This document shows, piece by piece, positions 1-5,851 of a DNA stretch of 5,851 nt. The notes under the pieces were generated by a model that made no database searches, was not told the DNA's origin, and worked only from the letters and a program-made list of their open reading frames with translations. A program made the position numbers and the translations under genes. Source of the DNA: an uncultured Burkholderiales bacterium (GTDB taxonomy: Bacteria > Pseudomonadota > Gammaproteobacteria > Burkholderiales > Burkholderiaceae_C); the NCBI GenBank assembly GCA_903871865.1, contig CAIQIL010000457.1, positions 1 through 5,851 of the forward strand. The letters run 5' to 3'. Position 1 is the stretch's first letter, and each line of letters begins with the position of its first letter.

Positions 1-2
1 CC

Positions 3-6
3 GGAG
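3..6 (+). promoter_or_regulatory. Shine-Dalgarno site of the transglutaminase/DUF2126 gene
   Basis: GGAG lies six bases before the GTG at position 13, which is normal ribosome-binding-site spacing. The reading frame stays open upstream to the first base of the window, so this site helps decide the start. It agrees with homology, since family members begin within a few residues of the conserved HxTxYxYDR segment. No promoter can be judged, as only 12 bases precede the gene. Confidence 0.6.
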
Positions 7-12
7 ATCCGT

Positions 13-3000
13 GTGTCCATCCACGTTGCGCTCACCCACACCACCCACTACACCTACGACCGCCTGGTCAACCTGTCGCCGCAGATCGTCCGGCTGAGGC
101 CGGCGCCGCACTGCCGCACCCGCATCCTGTCGTACGCGCTCAAGGTCGAGCCGGCGGTGCACTTCATCAACTGGCAGCAGGACCCCTTCGCCAACCACCT
201 GGCGCGGCTGGTCTTCCCTGAGCGCACCCAGGAATTCAAGGTCACCGTGGACCTGGTGGCCGAAATGGCCGTCTACAACCCCTTCGACTTCTTCCTCGAG
301 CCCCACGCCGAAAACTACCCCTTCGCCTACGACGAGGCCTCGCTGCACGACCTGCAGCCCTACCTGGCCAAGGGGCCGCTGACGCCGAAGTTCAAGGCCT
401 TCGTGGACAGCATCGACCTCACGGAGGTGCGCACCATCGACTTCCTGGTGGGCCTCAACCAGCGCCTGCAGGGCGACATCGCCTACACCATCCGCATGGA
501 GCCCGGCGTGCAGACGCCCGAGGAGACGCTGACGCTGAAGTCGGGCTCCTGCCGCGACACCGGCTGGCTGCTGGTGCAGGCGCTGCGCCACCTGGGCCTT
601 GCCGCGCGCTTCGTGTCGGGCTACCTGGTGCAGCTCAAGGCCGACGTGGCCGCGCTCGATGGCCCTTCGGGCACGGAGGTGGATTTCACCGACCTGCACG
701 CCTGGTGCGAGGTCTTCCTGCCAGGGGCCGGCTGGGTCGGCCTGGACCCGACCTCGGGCCTGATGGCCGGCGAAGGCCACATCCCCGTGGCCTGCACGCC
801 CGAGCCCACCGGCGCGGCACCCGTCTCCGGGGCGGTCGACGAGTGCGAGGTCAGCTTCGAGCACCACATGGGCATCACGCGCATCTACGAGTCCCCGCGC
901 GTGACCAAGCCTTACACGCCCGAACAATGGGAGGCCATCGACGCGCTCGGCCAGGCCGTCGATGCCCAGCTGAAAGACACCGATGTGCGCCTGACCATGG
1001 GTGGCGAGCCGACCTTCGTGTCCGCCGATGACCGCGATGGCGCCGAGTGGAACACCGACGCGCTTGGCCCCACCAAGCGCGGCCTGGCCACCACCTTGGT
1101 GCACAAACTGCGCGCCCGCTACGGCGAGGGCGGCTTCCTGCACTTCGGTCAGGGCAAGTGGTACCCGGGCGAGCAGCTGCCGCGCTGGGCGCTGTCCATC
1201 TTCTGGCGCACCGACGGCCAGCCCTGCTGGCACGACCCCAGCCTGTTCGCCGACGAGCGCCAGACCGTGCGCTACACCAGCGCCGACGCCAAGCACTTCA
1301 TCGACACGCTGGCGGGCAAGCTGGGCGTGGGCTCGGCCCACGTCCAGACCGGCTTTGAAGACACCTGGTACTACCTGTGGCGCGAGCGCCGCCTGCCCGT
1401 CAACGTGGACCCGCTGGACGCCCGCCTGGACGACGAGCTGGAGCGCGTGCGCCTGCGCCGCATCTTCGACCAGGGCCTGGACCACACCGTGGGTTACGCC
1501 CTGCCGCTCAAGCGCGAGTGGCGGCATGCGGCCCCGGGGCTGAGCGGCCCGACCTGGGTGACCGGCCCCTGGTTCTTCCGCGACGAGCGCATGTACCTCA
1601 TCCCCGGCGACTCGCCCATGGGCCTGCGCCTGCCGCTGGACTCGCTGCCCTGGGTCAGCAGCGGCGAGTACCCCTACCCGCTGGCGCACGACCCCTTCGC
1701 GCCCAAGCCGGCCTTGCGGGATGCGGCCGCGCTGCGTGCCCAATATGGCCCCCACGCCATGGGCGGCGGCTTCGCGCAGGGCGGGGCGGTGTCCATCCAG
1801 GGCCAGGCAGTGGACGGCCTGGACCCCCGCGGGCAACGCGGTGGCGCGAACGGCGAGTGGGGCGAGCTCGCGGCCAACCCGGTGCTGGGCGCCGCCGGCC
1901 CGGCCACGGCCAGCACGGTGGACCCGGCCAAGCTGCCCAGCCGCTTCGAGTCGGCCCACTGGATCACCCGCACGGCCTTGTGCGTCGAGGTGCGCAACCC
2001 CGACCGCGCCAGCGGCCCCAAGGTGGAAACCACAGGGGAGGGCGGCGGCGTGCTCTACGTCTTCATGCCGCCCCTGACCAGCCTGGACGACTACCTCGAC
2101 CTCGTGGCCGCGGTGGAAGCCACGGCCGCCGACACCGGCCTGAAGGTCGTGCTGGAGGGCTACCCGCCGCCGCGCGACGCCCGCCTCAAGGTGCTGCAGG
2201 TCACGCCCGACCCCGGCGTCATCGAGGTCAACATCCACCCGGCGTCGAGCTGGGAGCAGCTGGTCGATCACACCGAGTTCCTCTACCAGGCCGCGCACGA
2301 AACCCGCCTGTCCACCGAGAAATTCATGGTCGACGGCCGCCACACCGGCACCGGCGGCGGCAACCACTTCGTGCTGGGCGGGGCCACGCCGTCCGACAGC
2401 CCCTTCCTGCGCCGCCCCGACCTCATCCCCAGCCTGCTGACTTTCTGGCACAACCACCCCTCGCTGTCCTACCTGTTCTCGGGCCTGTTCATCGGGCCGA
2501 CCAGCCAGGCGCCGCGCATCGACGAGGCGCGCATGGACCAGGTCTACGAGACCGAGATCGCCATGAAGGAGATCGAGCGGCAGATGGGCATCTGGGGCCA
2601 GTGCCCGCCCTGGCTGATCGACCGCTCGCTGCGCAACCTGCTGGTGGACGCCACCGGCAACACCCACCGCAGCGAGTTCTGCATCGACAAGCTCTACTCG
2701 CCCGACGGCCCCACCGGCCGCCTCGGCCTGCTGGAGCTGCGCGCCTTCGAGATGCCCCCCCACGCCCAGATGAGCCTGGTCCAGCAGCTCCTGCTGCGCG
2801 CCCTGGTCGCCTGGTTCTGGCAGACGCCGTACAAGGGCCATGGCGCCACCCGGCTCACGCGCTGGGGCACCGGCCTGCACGACCGCTTCTTGCTGCCCAG
2901 CTTCGTCGAGCAGGATTTCGCCGACGTGCTGGCCGAGCTGGAGATGGCCGGCCACGCCTTCGACCCCGCCTGGTTCGCGCCGCACTTCGAGTTCCGCTTC

Positions 3001-3549
3001 CCCTACATCGGCGAGGTGCAGTCGGCCGGTGTGCGCCTGAGCCTGCGCGGTGCGCTGGAGCCCTGGCACGTCATGGGCGAGGAGGGCTCGCCCGGCGGCA
3101 CCGTGCGCTACGTGGACTCCTCGCTGGAACGCCTGGAAGTGCGCGCCACCGGGCTCAACGGCAACCGCCATGTGGTCACGGTCAATGGCCAACTGCTGCC
3201 CTTGCACCCCACGGGGCGCAGTGGCGAGTTCGTGGCGGGCGTGCGTTACCGCGCCTGGCAACCGCCGTCCTGCCTGCACCCGACCATCGGCGCCGACGCC
3301 CCGCTGACCTTCGACGTGGTCGACACCTGGCTCAAGCGCTCTTTGGGGGGCTGTCAGTACCACGTCGCCCACCCGGGCGGGCGCAACCACGACACCTTCC
3401 CCGTCAACGCCTTCGAGGCCGAAAGCCGCCGCCTGGCGCGCTTCTTCCGCATGGGCCACACGCCCGGCGCGATGGACGTGCGCCCGCAGCCGGCCGGCAT
3501 CGAACACCCCTTGACGCTGGATTTGCGCCGGGCCAAAAACGGTGCTTGA
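13..3549 (+). CDS. Transglutaminase-like / DUF2126 circularly permuted GS-like amidoligase fusion
   Basis: This is a predicted cytoplasmic two-part enzyme with no signal peptide or membrane segment. Residues 4-85 match the bacterial transglutaminase N-terminal domain (HTTHYTYDR, VRLRPAPH). Residues about 140-250 are a transglutaminase core with a visible triad: C180 in GSCRD, H229 in DLHAW and D245 in GLDPTSG. From about 322 to the end is DUF2126, with TMGGEPTF (328-335), GKWYPGEQLPRW (381-392), VNIHP (739-743), GRHTGTGGGNHFVLGG (775-790), FWHNHP (811-816) and LLELRAFEMPPH (906-917). Family knowledge: DUF2126 is predicted to be a circularly permuted glutamine-synthetase-like ligase forming amide bonds with ATP. 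By inference, E332, the Gly-rich/H785 motif and R910 play the GS metal and nucleotide roles. Substrate is unknown. A Gly/Ala-rich stretch (579-640) and a loop (662-679) look like variable inserts. The GTG start is chosen from its Shine-Dalgarno site and homology. The next gene follows after 27 bases. Confidence 0.95.
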   Translation: MSIHVALTHTTHYTYDRLVNLSPQIVRLRPAPHCRTRILSYALKVEPAVHFINWQQDPFANHLARLVFPERTQEFKVTVDLVAEMAVYNPFDFFLEPHAENYPFAYDEASLHDLQPYLAKGPLTPKFKAFVDSIDLTEVRTIDFLVGLNQRLQGDIAYTIRMEPGVQTPEETLTLKSGSCRDTGWLLVQALRHLGLAARFVSGYLVQLKADVAALDGPSGTEVDFTDLHAWCEVFLPGAGWVGLDPTSGLMAGEGHIPVACTPEPTGAAPVSGAVDECEVSFEHHMGITRIYESPRVTKPYTPEQWEAIDALGQAVDAQLKDTDVRLTMGGEPTFVSADDRDGAEWNTDALGPTKRGLATTLVHKLRARYGEGGFLHFGQGKWYPGEQLPRWALSIFWRTDGQPCWHDPSLFADERQTVRYTSADAKHFIDTLAGKLGVGSAHVQTGFEDTWYYLWRERRLPVNVDPLDARLDDELERVRLRRIFDQGLDHTVGYALPLKREWRHAAPGLSGPTWVTGPWFFRDERMYLIPGDSPMGLRLPLDSLPWVSSGEYPYPLAHDPFAPKPALRDAAALRAQYGPHAMGGGFAQGGAVSIQGQAVDGLDPRGQRGGANGEWGELAANPVLGAAGPATASTVDPAKLPSRFESAHWITRTALCVEVRNPDRASGPKVETTGEGGGVLYVFMPPLTSLDDYLDLVAAVEATAADTGLKVVLEGYPPPRDARLKVLQVTPDPGVIEVNIHPASSWEQLVDHTEFLYQAAHETRLSTEKFMVDGRHTGTGGGNHFVLGGATPSDSPFLRRPDLIPSLLTFWHNHPSLSYLFSGLFIGPTSQAPRIDEARMDQVYETEIAMKEIERQMGIWGQCPPWLIDRSLRNLLVDATGNTHRSEFCIDKLYSPDGPTGRLGLLELRAFEMPPHAQMSLVQQLLLRALVAWFWQTPYKGHGATRLTRWGTGLHDRFLLPSFVEQDFADVLAELEMAGHAFDPAWFAPHFEFRFPYIGEVQSAGVRLSLRGALEPWHVMGEEGSPGGTVRYVDSSLERLEVRATGLNGNRHVVTVNGQLLPLHPTGRSGEFVAGVRYRAWQPPSCLHPTIGADAPLTFDVVDTWLKRSLGGCQYHVAHPGGRNHDTFPVNAFEAESRRLARFFRMGHTPGAMDVRPQPAGIEHPLTLDLRRAKNGA

Positions 3550-3576
3550 GGACCGGGTTGGTACGATGACGACACT
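3550..3576 (+). promoter_or_regulatory. Short intergenic junction, probably intra-operonic
   Basis: Twenty-seven bases separate the TGA of the first gene from the probable GTG start of the second. I see no hairpin with a T-run and no credible -35/-10 pair, so read-through transcription is the simplest reading. There is no good Shine-Dalgarno at usual spacing before the GTG at 3577. The best purine-rich stretches, GAGGA at 3548-3552 and GGG at 3555-3557, sit better placed for the ATG at 3566, which opens a very short frame. Confidence 0.5.
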
Positions 3577-3580
3577 GTGA
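3566..3580 (+). other. Possible mini-cistron (Met-Thr-Thr-Leu-stop) overlapping the next start
   Basis: ATG at 3566 opens a frame of four sense codons ending in TGA at 3578-3580. That stop overlaps the GTG at 3577 in a GTGA arrangement typical of translational coupling. GGG lies eight bases upstream and GAGGA about thirteen, so ribosomes may load here better than at the GTG. Ribosomes that finish the short frame could restart at 3577. It could equally be chance, or the trace of a one-base change that split an ATG start from the main frame. Confidence 0.25.
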
Positions 3581-3598
3581 CCCCCGCTGTGACGACAC
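3567..3598 (+). repeat. 9-bp direct repeat TGACGACAC, two copies
   Basis: TGACGACAC occurs at 3567-3575 and again at 3590-3598, offset by 23 bases. The tetramer TGAC occurs at 3567, 3578, 3590 and 3602, giving steps of 11, 12 and 12 bases. The cluster straddles the start region of the second gene, so part of it encodes the poorly conserved Thr-rich N-terminus. It may be a small local duplication. A protein-binding role is possible but unsupported. Confidence 0.45.
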
Positions 3599-5851
3599 CC
3601 TTGACCACCTCCCTGCCGCTGTTCGACGACGCCACCCCGGCCGGCGCCAGCCCGGGCGAGGCCCTGGCCCACGAGCTCCTGCAGCGCGCGCGGCCGGCCG
3701 AAGCGGGCCATTACGACGAGCTGCGCGACGCCGAGGGCGCCTTGCGTCCGGCCTGGCAGGGCTTCGTCGATCACCTCGGCGCGCCGCTCGATGACCTGCA
3801 GCGCCGCCAGGCGCTGATGGCGCGGCAGATCCGCGAAGACGGCATCACCTACAACGTCTACAACGCCCAGGGCGGGCCCAGCCGGCCCTGGTCGCTGGAG
3901 GTGCTGCCCCTCATCGTCGAGGCCGGCGAATGGCGTCGGCTGGAGCAAGGCGTGGCTCAGCGTGCCCGCCTGCTCAACACCATCCTGGCCGACACCTACG
4001 GCGAGCAGCGCCTGCTCAAGGAGGCCTTGCTGCCCTCGGCCCTGGTGCTGGGCCACCCCGGCTACCTGCGCGGCCTGCAGGGCGTGACACCGCCGGGCGG
4101 CATCCACCTGCACGTGCTGGCCTTCGACCTCGTGCGCGGCCCCGATGGCGCCTGGTGGGTGGTCTCGCACCGCACCCAGGCGCCATCGGGGCTGGGCTAT
4201 GTGATGCAGAACCGGCTCATCGTCTCGCGGCAGTTCCCCGAGGCCTACCGGGCGATGAACGTGCAGCACCTGGCCTCGGGCTACCGGCGCCTGCTCGACA
4301 CCCTCAGCGAGCTGGCCACACCCTGTGCCGAGGGCGCCGCCCCCAGCCTGGCCTTGCTGACCCCGGGTCCGTACAGCGAGACCTACTTCGAGCAGGCCTA
4401 CCTGGCGCGCTACCTCGGCCTGCCTCTGGTCGAGGGCGGCGACCTGGTGGTGCGCGACGAGCGCCTCTTCATGAAAACGGTGCAGGGTCTGGCGCCGCTG
4501 CACGGCCTGCTGCGCCGCCTCGACGACGACTTCTGCGACCCGCTGGAGCTGCGCTCCGACTCCCACCTCGGCGTGCCCGGCCTGATGCAGGTGGTGCGCG
4601 CCGGCCACGCCGTGCTGGCCAACGCCCTGGGCACGGGCTTCCTGGAGTCGCCCGCGGTGCATGGCTTCCTGCCGGCGCTGTCGCGCAAGCTGCTGGGCGA
4701 GGAGCTCGCCTTGCCTTCGCTGCCCACCTGGTGGTGTGGCGAGGCCAGCGCCTGGGCCGACGTGCGCCCCGAGTTGGCCCACCAGGTCATCCGACCCAGC
4801 CACCCCCATGCGGGCACGCCGGGCTTCGGCTCGCCCCGCCTGCGCCAGAGCTTCGAGGCCGTGCTCGGCCAGACCCTGACCGCGCCGGCCCTGCAGGCCT
4901 GGCGCGAGCGCATCGACCACGACCCCGCGGCCTACACCGTCCAGGACTTCGTGCCTTACGCCCAGGCACCGGTCTGGCAGGGGGCCGGGCAGGGCGCGGC
5001 GGCAGGCACGGGTGGCGCAGGCCACATCAGCCCGCGCGGCGCCTCGCTGCGCGTCTACGCCCTGTCCGATGGCCGCGGTGGCTGGCAGGTCCTGCCCGGC
5101 GGCATGACCCGCATCGCCACGCGCGACGCCGGGCCGGTCTCCATGCAGCTGGGCGGCAGCTCGCTGGACACCTGGGTGCTGACCGACGAACCGGTCGACA
5201 CCTTCTCGATGCTGCCGGCGTCCGTGCGCCTGGACGAACTCGCCCAGCGCCAGCGCCCGGTGGCCAGCCGCACCGGCGAGAACCTGTTCTGGATGGGCCG
5301 CTACACCGAGCGCGCCGAGCAGCAACTGCGCCTGGTGCAGAACCTCATCGGCCTGGCCAGCACCGAAGACGAGCCCGACGACGCCGTGCTGCAGGCGCTG
5401 TCGGCCTTGTCGCTGCGCTGCGGCCTCGTGCCCCAGGGCACGCCCAGCCTGGCCCAGGCGCCCCGCGTGTTCGAGCGCGCCGCGCTGGACGCCCTCGTCG
5501 ACCCGCAGGCCCGCCAGGGCGCTTTCAGCCTGGCCCACAACCTCGACGCCCTGGCGCGCTCGGCCCAGACCCTGCGCGAGCGCCTCTCGCCGGCCCACGC
5601 CCGCCTGCTGCGCACCCTGGGCGCCGTTTTCCAGCAGGCCCTCAGCCCCGACGCGCCGCAGGGCCGTCCTGGCCTGCAACACGCCGAAGAGGCCCTGGAG
5701 CACTTGGCCATGCAGCTGTCGGCGGTGACCGGCGCACAGACCGACCGCATGACCCGCGACGCTGGCTGGCGACTGCTCACCGTGGGGCGCCTCATCGAGC
5801 GCCTGGTGGGCTATGCCGGCTTCCTGCAGGCCTTTTGCACCCACGACGCCC
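3577..5851 (+). CDS. Circularly permuted type 2 ATP-grasp ligase fused to Alpha-E domain (3' end cut by window)
   Basis: This is a predicted cytoplasmic ATP-dependent carboxylate-amine ligase. The 758 visible residues contain no stop. Residues about 45-545 match circularly permuted ATP-grasp proteins (COG2308-like): YDELRD (46-51), GITYNVYN (89-96), RARLLN (129-134), RTQAPSGLGY (199-208), LLTPGPYSETYFE (260-272), RRLDDDFCDPLELR (313-326), NALGTGFLES (349-358), TWWCG (384-388) and SMQLGG (522-527). Alpha-E (DUF403/COG2307-like) begins near 562 with ENLFWMGRYTERAE (568-581). That domain usually spans about 300 residues, so roughly 100-130 are probably missing. The two domains are often separate genes; here they are one chain. 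Two positions differ from the consensus I recall: VIRP (404-407) instead of VIKP, and Leu525 where Arg is common. The start is uncertain: GTG 3577, GTG 3589 and TTG 3601 are all in frame after the preceding stop and lie before conserved sequence. It is probably cotranslated with the gene upstream. Confidence 0.93.
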   Translation, partial: MTPAVTTPLTTSLPLFDDATPAGASPGEALAHELLQRARPAEAGHYDELRDAEGALRPAWQGFVDHLGAPLDDLQRRQALMARQIREDGITYNVYNAQGGPSRPWSLEVLPLIVEAGEWRRLEQGVAQRARLLNTILADTYGEQRLLKEALLPSALVLGHPGYLRGLQGVTPPGGIHLHVLAFDLVRGPDGAWWVVSHRTQAPSGLGYVMQNRLIVSRQFPEAYRAMNVQHLASGYRRLLDTLSELATPCAEGAAPSLALLTPGPYSETYFEQAYLARYLGLPLVEGGDLVVRDERLFMKTVQGLAPLHGLLRRLDDDFCDPLELRSDSHLGVPGLMQVVRAGHAVLANALGTGFLESPAVHGFLPALSRKLLGEELALPSLPTWWCGEASAWADVRPELAHQVIRPSHPHAGTPGFGSPRLRQSFEAVLGQTLTAPALQAWRERIDHDPAAYTVQDFVPYAQAPVWQGAGQGAAAGTGGAGHISPRGASLRVYALSDGRGGWQVLPGGMTRIATRDAGPVSMQLGGSSLDTWVLTDEPVDTFSMLPASVRLDELAQRQRPVASRTGENLFWMGRYTERAEQQLRLVQNLIGLASTEDEPDDAVLQALSALSLRCGLVPQGTPSLAQAPRVFERAALDALVDPQARQGAFSLAHNLDALARSAQTLRERLSPAHARLLRTLGAVFQQALSPDAPQGRPGLQHAEEALEHLAMQLSAVTGAQTDRMTRDAGWRLLTVGRLIERLVGYAGFLQAFCTHDA

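Noticed and set aside
1001..1543. 180-codon open frame on the plus strand overlapping the first gene
   Set aside because: Its composition (Ala, Pro, Ser, Thr, Arg) is that of an off-frame reading, while the true frame here encodes TMGGEPTF and GKWYPGEQ.
1377..3569. 730-codon open frame on the plus strand in another frame, overlapping the DUF2126 region
   Set aside because: Its translation is overwhelmingly Arg, Pro, Ala and Gly with no recognisable domain, as expected of an off-frame reading of high-GC coding sequence. The overlapped frame carries clear conserved motifs throughout.
3550..3610. Possible terminator or independent promoter between the two genes
   Set aside because: I found no stem-loop with a T-run. 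TTGACC at 3601 resembles a -35 box but lies inside the second gene and has no matching -10 at proper spacing before any plausible start.
3808..3810. First in-frame ATG as the start of the ATP-grasp gene
   Set aside because: Starting there would remove the conserved YDELRD segment and the helical region up to residue 77, which belong to the family's N-terminus. A GTG or TTG start between 3577 and 3601 is much more likely.
4410..4913. 167-codon open frame on the minus strand
   Set aside because: It lies antisense to the most conserved part of the ATP-grasp domain, with low-complexity Arg/Ser composition. It is a GC-driven shadow.
5301..5795. 164-codon open frame on the minus strand
   Set aside because: It lies wholly inside the Alpha-E coding region, is Arg/Ser/Ala-rich, and has no motif or ribosome binding site I can support.

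Overview
The window is very GC-rich (about 70% by eye), with strong G/C preference at third codon positions and two GTG-initiated genes packed head to tail. Composition, together with the types and order of the proteins, suggests a betaproteobacterium of the Burkholderiales (Comamonadaceae/Rubrivivax-like). That placement is an inference, because the window holds no taxonomic marker.

Almost all the sequence is taken up by two large plus-strand genes. The first (13-3549, 1178 residues, complete) joins an N-terminal bacterial transglutaminase-like cysteine peptidase module to a C-terminal DUF2126 domain, which Pfam calls a putative amidoligase and which is predicted to be a circularly permuted glutamine-synthetase-like ligase. 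The second (3577 to beyond the window end, 758 residues visible) joins a circularly permuted type 2 ATP-grasp ligase (COG2308-like) to an alpha-helical Alpha-E domain (DUF403/COG2307-like). They are separated by 27 bases and are very probably cotranscribed.

Together they form the core of a widely distributed but experimentally uncharacterised system. Iyer, Aravind and colleagues predicted it by comparative genomics (2009 survey of amidoligases) to make or attach a peptide or peptide-like tag. It has two ATP-dependent ligases that would form amide bonds, a transglutaminase-fold peptidase or amide-transfer module, the Alpha-E helical domain and, in many genomes, an Anbu-type NTN-hydrolase peptidase nearby. 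The last would be expected outside this window.

The most unusual non-coding structure is the gene junction. There a five-codon open frame (four sense codons plus stop) starting with ATG ends in a stop that overlaps the likely GTG start of the second gene, within a cluster of regularly spaced TGAC repeats. No RNA genes, mobile elements, CRISPR arrays or convincing terminators were seen, and no gene-free stretch exceeds 300 bases.
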